From Bacillaceae bacterium (GTDB taxonomy: Bacteria > Bacillota > Bacilli > Bacillales > Alkalibacillaceae), in the NCBI GenBank assembly GCA_017656265.1, contig JACDOD010000001.1:124001-188000 (forward strand): a stretch of 64,000 bases of DNA, given 5' to 3'. Made by a program: the position numbers and the translations under genes. The notes under the pieces are model-generated. The model saw only the letters and a list, made by a program, of their open reading frames with translations, searched no databases and was not told where the DNA came from. Of this stretch, positions 27,022 through 36,372 are shown piece after piece (the first letter of the stretch is position 1; the number at the start of each line of letters is the position of its first letter).

Positions 27022-27888
27022 ATGAAAGTTTTTCGAACCGCAGAGGAGATTCAGTCCTATTCCTTAAATAAAAGAAAAGAAGGAAAAACGATCGGCTTTG
27101 TACCGACTATGGGCTATTTGCATGAAGGGCATCAGCGGCTTATAAAAGAAGCAAGAACTCATGATGATATTGTGATATTAAGTATTTTTGTCAACCCTCT
27201 TCAATTTGGGCCTTCAGAAGACTTTGAACGGTATCCAAGGGATGAAGAAAGGGACCTGAAAATTGCTGAAATGGAAAATGTTGATGCTGTATTTATTCCG
27301 ACTGTTAATGACATGTATCCCCGCTCTTTATCCATTACGATGAAGGTGACCGAGCGTACCGATGTACTGTGCGGGAAATCAAGAGAAGGACATTTTGACG
27401 GAGTAGCAACGGTGCTGACAAAACTGTTTCATTTGATTCTTCCCCATCGTGCATACTTTGGGTTAAAAGATGCCCAGCAGGTTGCTGTTGTGGACGCTTT
27501 AATTGAAGATTTGAATTTTCCGGTGGAATTAATTCCCGTTCCTACTGTCCGCGAGGGGGATGGACTTGCCAGAAGCAGCCGGAACGTATATTTAAGCGAA
27601 GAGGAAAGACAGGAAGCAAAATACTTATATCAAGCATTGGAACATGGAAGATCCCTCGTGAAAAATGGTGAAAAAGACAGAAATGTGATCATAAATGAAG
27701 TAAGAAACTTCATAAATGAGCATACTCATGGTAAAATAGACTACGTTGATTTACTCACCTACCCAGAACTGCAGCCTCTGACACATATTAATCAGCGTGT
27801 TATTCTCGCCATTGCCGTATTTTTTAATAAAGCAAGATTAATTGACAATGTCATTTTTGAACAGAATGGTGAGTTATCGTATGAATGA
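27022..27888 (+). CDS. panC: Pantothenate synthetase
   Basis: PanC condenses pantoate and beta-alanine with ATP via pantoyl-adenylate. The 288-residue product shows PTMGYLHEGH with the HxGH nucleotidylyl-transferase motif (about 29-38), FVNPLQFGPSEDFERYPR, GKSREGHFDGVATVL, FGLKDAQQ and the KMSKS-like ARSSRNVYLS. GAGGTAAGTAGCC precedes its ATG. Middle gene of panBCD. Confidence 0.96.
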   Translation: MKVFRTAEEIQSYSLNKRKEGKTIGFVPTMGYLHEGHQRLIKEARTHDDIVILSIFVNPLQFGPSEDFERYPRDEERDLKIAEMENVDAVFIPTVNDMYPRSLSITMKVTERTDVLCGKSREGHFDGVATVLTKLFHLILPHRAYFGLKDAQQVAVVDALIEDLNFPVELIPVPTVREGDGLARSSRNVYLSEEERQEAKYLYQALEHGRSLVKNGEKDRNVIINEVRNFINEHTHGKIDYVDLLTYPELQPLTHINQRVILAIAVFFNKARLIDNVIFEQNGELSYE

Positions 27889-27906
27889 AAATAGGGGGAA
27901 ATAAAC

Positions 27907-28290
27907 ATGTTCCGCACCATGATGAATGCCAAAATCCATCGTGCCCGCGTAACGGAAGCAAATTTAAACTACGTGGGAAGTGTGACCATTGATGAATATA
28001 TTTTAGAACAAGTAGGCATTTTACCTCATGAGAAGGTCCAAATTGTCAATAACAATAATGGAGCGAGACTGGAAACGTATGTGATACCGGGTGAGCGTCA
28101 CAGCGGGGTTGTTTGCTTAAATGGAGCTGCGGCACGATTAGTTCAGGAAGGGGATATAGTCATTATTATTTCGTATGCTACCCTTTCTGAAGAGGAGCTG
28201 GCTAATCACCAGCCAAAAGTTGCGATTATGAATGAGAATAACGAAATCGTAGAACTAATTGAATCAGAACCGCCGCTGACCATTAAGTAA
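27907..28290 (+). CDS. panD: Aspartate 1-decarboxylase
   Basis: PanD makes beta-alanine from aspartate using a self-generated pyruvoyl group. The 127-residue proenzyme has the cleavage site G24-S25 in NYVGSVTID, at the standard position, and the conserved K9, Y22-region, R54-type RLETYVIPG and LNGAAARL motifs. Length matches B. subtilis. Last gene of the operon; a strong terminator follows. Confidence 0.97.
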   Translation: MFRTMMNAKIHRARVTEANLNYVGSVTIDEYILEQVGILPHEKVQIVNNNNGARLETYVIPGERHSGVVCLNGAAARLVQEGDIVIIISYATLSEEELANHQPKVAIMNENNEIVELIESEPPLTIK

Positions 28291-28370
28291 TGGGAACATA
28301 TCCCAGGAAAAAAATTTTAGCGGAAACTTTGAACGATACCGATATTTTGATTAATATGTTTGGCTATTCT

Positions 28371-28404
28371 ACCCCTTGCTACGTTCATAGCAAGGGGTTT
28401 TAAT
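28371..28404 (+). terminator. panBCD operon terminator
   Basis: ACCCCTTGCTA (28371-28381) pairs perfectly with TAGCAAGGGGT (28388-28398), followed by TTTAAT. Confidence 0.8.
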
Positions 28405-28493
28405 CTTCATATTTTCTTCGGTGGAGATCATGACTTGAATGATTATGCAGCATGACCCGGGTTGCCCCTTATGATGAAAGCAGGTGAAAACAT

Positions 28494-31238
28494 ATGGACA
28501 AGTTTGTTGTCGTTGATCTGGAAACAACTGGTCATACTCCTGCCAGAGGTGATCAAATCATAGAAATTGGAATGGTGAAAGTAGTAAATTTTAAAATTGT
28601 GGATCAGTACAAAACTTATGTGAAACCAGATCATGACATACCAACTTTTATTACGAATTTAACGGGAATAACAAACGAACAGGTAGCCGAAGCACCGCAA
28701 TTTAAAGAAATTGCCGGGGATATTTTAGCGTTTTGCGGAAAAGACAGTTATTTCGTCGGTCATCATGTTGAATTTGATCTTGGATTTTTAAATTATGCCC
28801 TTCAAGAACATGGGATGAATCCGATCAGCAATCGAATCCTGGATACAGTTGAGCTTGCGCGCATTTTAGTCCCCCGGGCGCCGGGCTATAAATTGTCACA
28901 GCTCGCTGATTTTTTTCACATAGAACATATCAATCCTCACAGAGCTCTGTCTGATGCATACGTGACGGCGGAAATTTTAATTAAGCTCCTGAAGAAGGCA
29001 GGCGAATTGCCGGCTGAAACACTGGAACATTTATATAAACTTTCAGGAAAACTAAAAAGCGATCTATCTTTTATTGTTTCAGAAATATTAACCCAGAAGC
29101 GATTTTCCATTGAGGAGTATGAAGGCCTGGAAGTATATCGGGGGCTGGCCATTAAGAAGCAGGATAAAATTTCTAAGCCAGAACGTGACCAGTCACTAGC
29201 ATTTGGAGATTTTCTGGATGATGTATTCCATGAAGAAGGCTCATTAAAAGGGCATTTACAACAATTTGAGATGAGACCGGGGCAGCGAAAAATGAGTGAA
29301 ATCATCTATGATGCCTTTATTCAGAGCAAACATGCCCTGATTGAAGCAGAGACCGGAACAGGAAAAACACTGGCATACTTGATTCCGGCACTATATTTCG
29401 CGATCTCTGAACAAACAAAAGTTGTGGTCAGCACCTTTACAACACAGCTTCAATCCCAGATATTAGACAAAGAAATTCCTCTTTTGAAAAAAGTATTTCC
29501 CATCCCGTTTAAAACGGCATTGCTGAAAGGAAAACGCCATTATTTAAGTTTAAATAAATTTGAACAGGAACTCCTTAAGCCGATTGAGGAAGACAACTAT
29601 GATATTGTCCTGACAAAAGCCATGATTTTAGTGTGGATCACTGAAACAGAAACAGGAGATGTGGATGAAATTCAGCTGCCATCAAGCGGCAAAATTTTTT
29701 GGAGAAAAATCAATGCAGAAGCTGATATTCATTTGAACCCGAGCTCACCATGGTTTTCCAAAACGTATTATCAGCGGGCAAAAGAAAAGGCACAAAAGGC
29801 GGACATTATTATTACGAATCATGCACTCTTGTGTACAGACCTGAATCATGATTTTCAGCTGCTTCCTGCTTATCAATATGCCATTATTGATGAGGCGCAC
29901 CATCTGGAAAAATCGGCTTCCAGACATTTTGGGATGCAGACAGATTATGTTTCTATCCAATATCTGTTAAATGGACTTTCGGAACTGAACATAATACAGG
30001 GGCAAATATGGGAATCCTTGCAGCAAAAAATCCTGAACGGAAAAGAATATGCGGATGATTTGTTTCGTTATTTGTACCAGATTGTCTGCGAATCACACGA
30101 AAAGAACGTCACGTTCAATGATGTTGGCAGACTTCAGTATGTCTTCGAGCATGACCAGCTGAAATCTATGAGTGAGTTACATGAACTGGCTGATCGCTTT
30201 CTGTTGACGTTAAAAGAGATTCAAGGTATGCTGCAACAGCTGGCAGATGAGCTGTCTGAACACAACCAGGAACTGATGGATGAAATAGAACTAAAGCAAG
30301 ATGAGCTGGCTTCATTGCTTAAGAGTATAGAATTTTTTCTGTTAAATCATGATGACAAACAGGTAAAATGGATCGAAATTGAGGCCTCTGGTGCCAAAAA
30401 TGCTGTATTTTTATACAGTGAGCCAATTTCGGTCGCTCCCCTTTTGCAGGAATCTTTTTTCAGTCAAAAAGAAAGTGTCATTCTTACCAGTGCTACCTTA
30501 ACGATGAATGATTCGTTTTTATATATAACAGAACGGCTTGGCCTTGGCCATGATGTCCTTTCAGAAAAAATACCTTCACCTTTTTTATACGGCCGGCAGG
30601 TAAAGTTAATGGTTCCAAATGATTTACCGCATATTAAATATGATTCTGAGGAATCCTTTATTCAGGGCATCAGTGAATCGATTTACCGTCTGGCGAGAAT
30701 TACCAGGGGAAGAATGCTTGTTTTGTTTACGTCGTATAACATGCTGAAAACCACATACCGTAACTTGAAGTCCATGATGAATGACAATGAATTTGTATTA
30801 ATTGCTCAAGGAATATCAAGCGGAAGCCGGAGCCGTCTAAAAAAGAATTTTCAGGCCTTTGATAACGCGATTTTGTTCGGAACCAGTTCTTTCTGGGAAG
30901 GGGTAGATATTCCAGGAGATGATCTAACCTCTCTGGTTATTGTGCGTCTTCCATTCGACCCGCCTGATCATCCGGTTTATCAGGCAAAGTCAGAATCTTT
31001 AAAAGAAGCAGGTAAAAACCCATTTATGGACCTGGCTTTACCAAATGCAGTCATCCGCTTTAAACAGGGATTTGGTCGGCTGATCCGTTCCAGTACCGAT
31101 AAAGGTATCGTTTTTGTGCTAGATCAGCGTATTATTCGTTCCAGATATGGTAAGTATTTTTTACGATCAATTCCGGAAGTGCCGGTTTTGTATGATGGAA
31201 TCCATAATTTGCTTCAGGAAGTTAAGGATTGGCTATGA
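28494..31238 (+). CDS. dinG: DinG-family helicase with N-terminal 3'-5' exonuclease domain
   Basis: A 914-residue protein combining a DnaQ-type exonuclease (about 1-165; DLETTG at 8-13, HHVEFDLGFL, HRALSDAYVTAEIL) with an XPD/DinG superfamily 2 helicase: Walker A ETGTGKT at 286-292, DEAHH at 466-470, late motifs TSATLTMND and GTSSFWEGVDIPGD, and QGFGRLIRS. The four cysteines that hold the 4Fe-4S cluster in E. coli DinG are missing; for example the usual NYLC is HYLS here. B. subtilis DinG likewise lacks the cluster. Role: DNA repair and processing of 3' ends. Confidence 0.92.
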   Translation: MDKFVVVDLETTGHTPARGDQIIEIGMVKVVNFKIVDQYKTYVKPDHDIPTFITNLTGITNEQVAEAPQFKEIAGDILAFCGKDSYFVGHHVEFDLGFLNYALQEHGMNPISNRILDTVELARILVPRAPGYKLSQLADFFHIEHINPHRALSDAYVTAEILIKLLKKAGELPAETLEHLYKLSGKLKSDLSFIVSEILTQKRFSIEEYEGLEVYRGLAIKKQDKISKPERDQSLAFGDFLDDVFHEEGSLKGHLQQFEMRPGQRKMSEIIYDAFIQSKHALIEAETGTGKTLAYLIPALYFAISEQTKVVVSTFTTQLQSQILDKEIPLLKKVFPIPFKTALLKGKRHYLSLNKFEQELLKPIEEDNYDIVLTKAMILVWITETETGDVDEIQLPSSGKIFWRKINAEADIHLNPSSPWFSKTYYQRAKEKAQKADIIITNHALLCTDLNHDFQLLPAYQYAIIDEAHHLEKSASRHFGMQTDYVSIQYLLNGLSELNIIQGQIWESLQQKILNGKEYADDLFRYLYQIVCESHEKNVTFNDVGRLQYVFEHDQLKSMSELHELADRFLLTLKEIQGMLQQLADELSEHNQELMDEIELKQDELASLLKSIEFFLLNHDDKQVKWIEIEASGAKNAVFLYSEPISVAPLLQESFFSQKESVILTSATLTMNDSFLYITERLGLGHDVLSEKIPSPFLYGRQVKLMVPNDLPHIKYDSEESFIQGISESIYRLARITRGRMLVLFTSYNMLKTTYRNLKSMMNDNEFVLIAQGISSGSRSRLKKNFQAFDNAILFGTSSFWEGVDIPGDDLTSLVIVRLPFDPPDHPVYQAKSESLKEAGKNPFMDLALPNAVIRFKQGFGRLIRSSTDKGIVFVLDQRIIRSRYGKYFLRSIPEVPVLYDGIHNLLQEVKDWL

Positions 31239-31297
31239 TATATCAGGTAAATCAACACACCCTATTGATGTAGAGATCATTCAAGGTGTGATGATAC

Positions 31298-32086
31298 ATG
31301 AAAAAATGGACGATTTATATCTCGATTTTTGTGGTTTTATCCTTTCTACAGGATGAATACACGTTGGCCGACACTCATCCAAACTCGGATGAAGCAATAT
31401 TTACGTTCTTCTCCATACCTGATGGAGAATCGATGCTGATTTCAACAGGGCAAAAACATATCCTGATCAACACAGGTTCACAAAAAAGTGAAAAGGCACT
31501 CTTAAAGCAACTTATTGAATTAAAAATTAATCATATTGACACGTTAATTTTGACAACCCAACAGCCGGATGCATGCGGTAATACAGAACGTTTGGTTGAC
31601 CGCTACCATATTTCAAAAATTATTACTGGCAAAAAGTTAGGCTTAAATTGTTTTGGTCAGGGGAATAGAAATTTTCAGACCGTCATCTGGGGCAAAGAAA
31701 AATATTATGAAGCGAGTCCTGGTCTTCTCTTTCGGGTGATTAAACAGGAAGACTCGGGAAATATTTCACTTTATATCACTTTTGGAAAAACGGCTCTTCT
31801 TTATATGACAGAAGGGAATGAGGAAATAGAGAAAAAAATTCAGGCCCTGCCCATACAGGCCGAAATCATGAAAATACCCGAATATGCGAGCAAGAATTTC
31901 CCAAGTGTTGAATTTTTAAGAAAGATTGATCCGCACATCGCCATTGTATACAGCATGGAAGAGATTCCCTTTAATGATGCATTAATTGAACGTCTGAGTG
32001 AATCATGGATTGATGTATATGTATTGGAAAATGTCGGAACCATTCAAATTAGAAGTGATTTAAAAAATTATGAATTCATGAAATAA
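31298..32086 (+). CDS. Exported protein with degenerate metallo-beta-lactamase fold
   Basis: The 262-residue product begins with MKKW and a hydrophobic stretch (TIYISIFVVLSFL), a likely signal peptide or anchor. Next comes a domain resembling the extracellular ComEC/Rec2-type metallo-hydrolase: FFSIPDGESMLISTGQKHILINTGS matches the usual DVGQGDS...LIDTG block. At the place of the metal motif HxHxDH it reads TTQQPDACGNTE, with both histidines and DH lost. The rest keeps the fold's rhythm (ISLYITFGKTALLYMTEG, AEIMKIPEYAS, PHIAIVYS). It is probably a non-catalytic relative. It follows dinG after 59 bases and ends in its own terminator. Confidence 0.65.
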   Translation: MKKWTIYISIFVVLSFLQDEYTLADTHPNSDEAIFTFFSIPDGESMLISTGQKHILINTGSQKSEKALLKQLIELKINHIDTLILTTQQPDACGNTERLVDRYHISKIITGKKLGLNCFGQGNRNFQTVIWGKEKYYEASPGLLFRVIKQEDSGNISLYITFGKTALLYMTEGNEEIEKKIQALPIQAEIMKIPEYASKNFPSVEFLRKIDPHIAIVYSMEEIPFNDALIERLSESWIDVYVLENVGTIQIRSDLKNYEFMK

Positions 32087-32115
32087 GTGCTCACATTTAT
32101 TGTGAGCACTTATTT
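32081..32115 (+). terminator. Terminator overlapping the stop codon
   Basis: AAATAAGTGCTCACA (32081-32095) and TGTGAGCACTTATTT (32101-32115) form a perfect 15-bp stem with a five-base loop. The stop codon of the preceding gene lies inside the 5' arm. Confidence 0.75.
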
Positions 32116-32181
32116 CAAAGATGGGTATGGGTTAGCTGATTAATTTTTTTTGAAATTTGGTTCTTGTTATGCAAAAAATAC

Positions 32182-32190
32182 TGTTATAAT
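32182..32190 (+). promoter_or_regulatory. Extended -10 promoter for ypmA-ypmB
   Basis: TGTTATAAT matches the extended -10 exactly, about 95 bases before ypmA. A poor -35 (TTCTTG) lies 18 bases upstream of the hexamer. Confidence 0.5.
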
Positions 32191-32286
32191 AATTAAAGTG
32201 TATAACTGTTATTTTCATGTTTATTTTATGTTGATTTTTAGGTTGTATCCTGTGTAAATTTTTCATTGTAAGTGGAGGTTCAGTCA

Positions 32287-32457
32287 ATGAATGAAAACAT
32301 TCAGGTATTGTCCACTGTTCGAATCAAAAATTCAGAAGATCTTTACAAAATTGTCGACAGTCTGAATCGGACACTGAAGGAACAAAATTTAATGTTTGGA
32401 TTAGCATTGGATGATGAGGATGAAGAAACCGCAATCTTTACTATTTACCGAACATAA
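32287..32457 (+). CDS. ypmA: YpmA, DUF4264 small protein
   Basis: A 56-residue conserved Bacillales protein of unknown function. It has the family pattern: VLSTVRIKNSEDLYKIVDSLNRTLK, then FGLALDDEDEE and the C-terminal FTIYRT, close to B. subtilis YpmA. ATG 32287 is spaced from GTGGAGG; an in-frame ATG at 32272 is too close. ypmB overlaps its end by nearly 40 bases, so the two are translationally linked. Confidence 0.88.
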   Translation: MNENIQVLSTVRIKNSEDLYKIVDSLNRTLKEQNLMFGLALDDEDEETAIFTIYRT

Positions 32458-32950
32458 GCTGGTGATTTGGCTGATCACTATCGTTTTTATGATATCTGCA
32501 AGTGTATTCATTTACTTTATCATCATTTATTTTTCCTCACAGCAGGATAAAACGAGTACATTTGCCGATTCCATTGAATCAGCCAAACAGGAAACGGGTA
32601 TAAACCATATTGAAACTGTCAGGAGGTATAACGGACAGTTTCCTTATGATGTCATTACAGGCACTGATGAACAGGGAGAAGAGGTATTTGTCTTTGTCCC
32701 GGTTCATGGTGACCAACCCATACAGGTTGTCGGTCAGTCTGAGGGATATAGCAGGGAAGAAATTCTTTCAGTCTGGCGCAGCCAGTGTAATCAATGCACT
32801 TTGATTCAAATGACTCCTGGCTATGAAGACGGACGAGCTATATGGGAGTTGATATACACGGATGTTAATGACCAGTATGTGTTTGAATATTATTATTTTC
32901 ATTCAGGAAAATTATATGAACAATTTATCTTAAAAAAACCGCAGTCCTAA
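32411..32950 (+). CDS. ypmB: YpmB, DUF5590 membrane-anchored protein
   Basis: The 179-residue protein has one N-terminal membrane helix (about 18-40, LVIWLITIVFMISASVFIYFII) and an extracytoplasmic domain with two cystatin-like repeats, including VFVFVPVHGDQ and an RSQCNQC pair. Function is unknown. The start could be ATG 32411 or ATG 32420; no strong ribosome site is visible because both lie inside ypmA, which fits translational coupling. It is followed by aspB as in B. subtilis. Confidence 0.82.
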   Translation: MMRMKKPQSLLFTEHKLVIWLITIVFMISASVFIYFIIIYFSSQQDKTSTFADSIESAKQETGINHIETVRRYNGQFPYDVITGTDEQGEEVFVFVPVHGDQPIQVVGQSEGYSREEILSVWRSQCNQCTLIQMTPGYEDGRAIWELIYTDVNDQYVFEYYYFHSGKLYEQFILKKPQS

Positions 32951-33030
32951 AACAGGTTTTATCACCATTTCAAATTGTATACACTTGTGATGTAATCATC
33001 ATGACAAATTAAATAAAGGGGCGTGTAATA

Positions 33031-34212
33031 ATGGAACTGGCAAAAAGAGTTCAGGCATTAACACCTTCGAGCACACTGGCTATTACTGCGAAAGCGAAAG
33101 CCCTTAAGAAACAAGGTTTTGATGTTATTGGCCTGGGTGCCGGTGAACCGGATTTTAATACGCCAGCATTCATTTTAGATGCTGCTGCAAAAGCTATGGA
33201 GGAAGGAAAAACCAAATATACGCCATCAGGCGGACTGCCGGAGCTGAAACAGGCAATCATTGAGAAATTTAACCGGGACCAGGGTCTTACATATGAAGAA
33301 GATGAAATCATTGTTACAACAGGAGCCAAATATGCCTTATTTAACTTGTTTCAGGTGCTGCTGAATCCAGGAGATGAGGTCATTGTTCCTGCACCATACT
33401 GGGTCAGCTATCCGGAACAGATTAAATTGGCAGAAGGAACGCCGGTGATTGTTCAGGCGAAAGAAGAGAATGAATTTAAACTCACCAGAGAACAGGTGGA
33501 GCAATCGATCACAAACCGGACAAAAGCCATTATTATTAATTCACCAAGCAACCCAACAGGCATGATGTATACGGAAGATGAGCTGAAAGCGATTGGTGAA
33601 GTATGTTTAAAACATAATATCCTGATTATTTCTGATGAAATTTATGAGAAACTGATCTATGGCGATGGGGAGCATGTGTCCATTGCTCAGCTTTCAGATG
33701 AATTAAAAGAACAGACGGTCATCATTAACGGGGTATCCAAGTCCCATTCCATGACAGGATGGCGAATAGGCTATGCTGCTGGGCCGAAGAAGATGATTCA
33801 GGCGATGACCAATCTGGCATCCCATTCTACGTCAAATCCGACAAGCATTGCTCAATATGCAGCACTTGCAGCATATACAGCTTCAGAAAAAGAGGTTGAA
33901 AAGATGAAAGCTGCCTTTCAGGAACGCCTGGAAAAACTATATGCCTGGATTACAGAGATTCCAGGAATCAGTTGTGTTAAGCCAAAAGGAGCTTTTTATC
34001 TGTTTCCAAATGTAAAAGAAGCAGCAGCAAAATGCGGCTATTCATCTGTAGATGACTGGGTAAAAGCATTGCTGGAAGAAGAACTGGTCGCATTAGTACC
34101 TGGCTCTGGTTTTGGGTCAGAGGATAATGTTCGCTTATCGTATGCAACCTCACTGGATCAGCTGGAAGAAGCAGCTAAACGAATCAAACGATTTGTAGAA
34201 AAACATTCATAG
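33031..34212 (+). CDS. aspB: Aspartate aminotransferase
   Basis: AspB transfers an amino group between glutamate and oxaloacetate. The 393-residue class I PLP enzyme (Igamma type) has GLGAGEPDF (34-42), the substrate/PLP contacts SNPTG (173-177) and SDEIY (201-205), and the PLP lysine K237 in SKSHSMTGWRIGY. AAAGGGGCG precedes the ATG. asnS follows immediately, linking aspartate synthesis to asparaginyl-tRNA as in B. subtilis. No T-box leader was found upstream. Confidence 0.95.
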   Translation: MELAKRVQALTPSSTLAITAKAKALKKQGFDVIGLGAGEPDFNTPAFILDAAAKAMEEGKTKYTPSGGLPELKQAIIEKFNRDQGLTYEEDEIIVTTGAKYALFNLFQVLLNPGDEVIVPAPYWVSYPEQIKLAEGTPVIVQAKEENEFKLTREQVEQSITNRTKAIIINSPSNPTGMMYTEDELKAIGEVCLKHNILIISDEIYEKLIYGDGEHVSIAQLSDELKEQTVIINGVSKSHSMTGWRIGYAAGPKKMIQAMTNLASHSTSNPTSIAQYAALAAYTASEKEVEKMKAAFQERLEKLYAWITEIPGISCVKPKGAFYLFPNVKEAAAKCGYSSVDDWVKALLEEELVALVPGSGFGSEDNVRLSYATSLDQLEEAAKRIKRFVEKHS

Positions 34213-34230
34213 TCATTGGAGGGAGAAACA

Positions 34231-35523
34231 GTGAAAACAACCATCGATCATGTACACGAACATGTTGGAGAAGAAGTAACATTAGGCGGCTGGCTGGCCA
34301 ATAAACGTTCCAGTGGAAAAATTGCCTTTCTGCAGCTCCGGGATGGAACTGGTTTTATCCAGGGGGTTGTGGTGAAAGCAGAAGTCGATGAAGAAACCTT
34401 TGATCTGGCGAAAAAAATCACTCAGGAGTCATCCCTTTATGTAACCGGAACGATCGTGAAGGATGAACGTTCTCCTTTAGGCTACGAAATGCATGTGAAA
34501 AAACTGGAACTTATTCATGAGGCCGTGGATTATCCGATTACACCAAAAAATCATGGTACTGAATTTTTGATGGATCATCGTCATTTATGGCTTCGTTCCA
34601 GAAAACAGCATGCCCTGATGAAAATCAGGAATGAAGTCATCCGAGCTACCTATGAATTTTTCAATGATCGGGGATTCATTAAAGTTGACCCGCCAATTTT
34701 AACTGGTGCATCTGCCGAAGGGACAACTGAACTGTTCCACACAAAATATTTTGACGAAGATGCCTACTTATCTCAGAGCGGTCAGCTTTATATGGAAGCA
34801 GCTGCTATGGCATTTGGAAAAGTATTTTCATTTGGTCCGACGTTTCGTGCAGAAAAATCTAAGACAAGACGTCACCTGATTGAATTCTGGATGATTGAAC
34901 CAGAAATGGCTTTTATGGATCATGAAGACAGTCTTGAGCTCCAGGAACAGTATGTAAGCTATATTGTCCAATCTGTCCTGAAAAATTGCCAGATTGAACT
35001 GAAAACACTGGATCGCGATACGTCTAAACTGGAAAATGTCAAAGCTCCTTTTCCGCGAATTACGTATGATGATGCCATTAAACTGCTTCATGATAAAGGC
35101 TTTGATGACATCGAATGGGGCGAAGATTTTGGCGCTCCTCACGAAACAGCTATTGCAGAAAGCTTTGACAAACCTGTATTTATTACACACTATCCGGCTG
35201 AAATTAAAGCATTTTATATGAAACCAGACCCGAAACGCCCGGAAGTAGTACTGTGTGCAGATTTAATTGCACCAGAAGGATATGGTGAAATTATCGGGGG
35301 TTCCCAACGTATCGATGATTTAGAGCTGATGGAAAAACGCTATGACGAACATAACCTCCATGGTCCCGCTTATGAATGGTACTTAGAATTAAGAAAGTAT
35401 GGAAGTGTGCCCCATTCAGGCTTTGGACTGGGTCTGGAACGAACCGTTGCCTGGATTGCCGGCATTGAACATGTTCGGGAAGCGATTCCGTTCCCTCGTC
35501 TGCTCAATCGCCTGTATCCATAA
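34231..35523 (+). CDS. asnS: Asparaginyl-tRNA synthetase
   Basis: A class IIb synthetase of 430 residues. An N-terminal OB-fold anticodon domain (about 1-105, [21 protein letters not shown]) is followed by the catalytic core with motif 1 around [13 protein letters not shown], motif 2 [15 protein letters not shown] and motif 3 [12 protein letters not shown] 34231 follows GGAGGGAGAAACA; the earlier ATG at 34216 overlaps that site and is rejected. A terminator follows. Confidence 0.96.
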   Translation: MKTTIDHVHEHVGEEVTLGGWLANKRSSGKIAFLQLRDGTGFIQGVVVKAEVDEETFDLAKKITQESSLYVTGTIVKDERSPLGYEMHVKKLELIHEAVDYPITPKNHGTEFLMDHRHLWLRSRKQHALMKIRNEVIRATYEFFNDRGFIKVDPPILTGASAEGTTELFHTKYFDEDAYLSQSGQLYMEAAAMAFGKVFSFGPTFRAEKSKTRRHLIEFWMIEPEMAFMDHEDSLELQEQYVSYIVQSVLKNCQIELKTLDRDTSKLENVKAPFPRITYDDAIKLLHDKGFDDIEWGEDFGAPHETAIAESFDKPVFITHYPAEIKAFYMKPDPKRPEVVLCADLIAPEGYGEIIGGSQRIDDLELMEKRYDEHNLHGPAYEWYLELRKYGSVPHSGFGLGLERTVAWIAGIEHVREAIPFPRLLNRLYP

Positions 35524-35551
35524 AATCAACCCAAAACATCAGATGCAAAAT

Positions 35552-35594
35552 CCGGTCAAAGGACAGACAAGCAGTGTCCCTGGCCGGTTTTTTA
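35552..35594 (+). terminator. asnS terminator
   Basis: CCGGTC (35552-35557) pairs with GGCCGG (35582-35587) and GGACA (35561-35565) with TGTCC (35575-35579), followed by TTTTTTATTTTATTTT. Confidence 0.65.
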
Positions 35595-35685
35595 TTTTAT
35601 TTTCAAAAACGATCAATTCTATGAAGCATTCGTGTCTTTTTGTCGAAAAGAAAGATGTTATAATGGATGATGAGGTGAATATCCA

Positions 35686-36360
35686 TTGCAAAACCAATTT
35701 AGAATTCAGGAAATGATTCAGGATCAAATCACAATTCCCGAAAAGCTTCTGGTGCATTACACCGACATAGGGATGGATGAAGTGGAATTGGCCATCATTT
35801 TACATATCCATCGTCTTCAGTTAAAGGGAAATGAACTCCCATCCCTTGAGGAGCTCAGTCAATCGATGACCCTGAAAGAGCAGCAAATCGCCAGCTATTT
35901 AAGCCAGCTGAAAAAGAAGGGTTTCCTCGACATTATCCGAGAGAAAAGGGGAAATGTAATTGAGGAAAGTTACACGCTGGAACCCCTTTATCGTGTCATA
36001 TATGAAGGAGAAGATCATAGTACTAAAGATCAATCAGATAATCTTTTTATTTTATTTGAACAGGAATTCGGTCGGATATTATCTCCAATCGAAATAGAAA
36101 CCATCAATCAATGGCTGGATGAAGATCAATTTCAGCCCGCAGTCATTAAAGCTGCACTCCGTGAAGCGGTTTTAATGGGTAAGTTAAATTTCCGCTATAT
36201 AGACCGGATTTTAAATGAGTGGAAAAAGAAAGGGGTTAAGACCGTTCACGATGCGAGAAAAGCAAGCCAGGCTTTTCGGTCTCATACAAAGGAAAAAGGT
36301 AAACAAAAGAAAAAAAGAGATACATCTGTTTATTACAACTGGCTTGAAGATGACATGTAG
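35686..36360 (+). CDS. dnaD: DNA replication initiation protein DnaD
   Basis: DnaD works with DnaA, DnaB and DnaI in helicase loading at oriC and in restart. The 224-residue protein has an N-terminal winged-helix oligomerisation domain (about 1-98, with EEQ-type HTH around LTLKEQQIASYLSQLKKKGFLDI) and a C-terminal DnaB_2/DnaD domain (about 120-195, ending FRYIDRILNEWKKKG). A basic tail ends YYNWLEDDM. It starts with TTG at 35686, eight bases from AGGTGA. nth follows after 12 bases. Confidence 0.94.
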   Translation: MQNQFRIQEMIQDQITIPEKLLVHYTDIGMDEVELAIILHIHRLQLKGNELPSLEELSQSMTLKEQQIASYLSQLKKKGFLDIIREKRGNVIEESYTLEPLYRVIYEGEDHSTKDQSDNLFILFEQEFGRILSPIEIETINQWLDEDQFQPAVIKAALREAVLMGKLNFRYIDRILNEWKKKGVKTVHDARKASQAFRSHTKEKGKQKKKRDTSVYYNWLEDDM

Positions 36361-36372
36361 GAGGGAACGAGA

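Noticed and set aside
32960-33030. T-box or amino acid riboswitch before aspB/asnS or the aro genes
   Set aside because: No AGGGTGGnACCGCG-type T-box sequence or matching specifier stem was found in any leader in the window.
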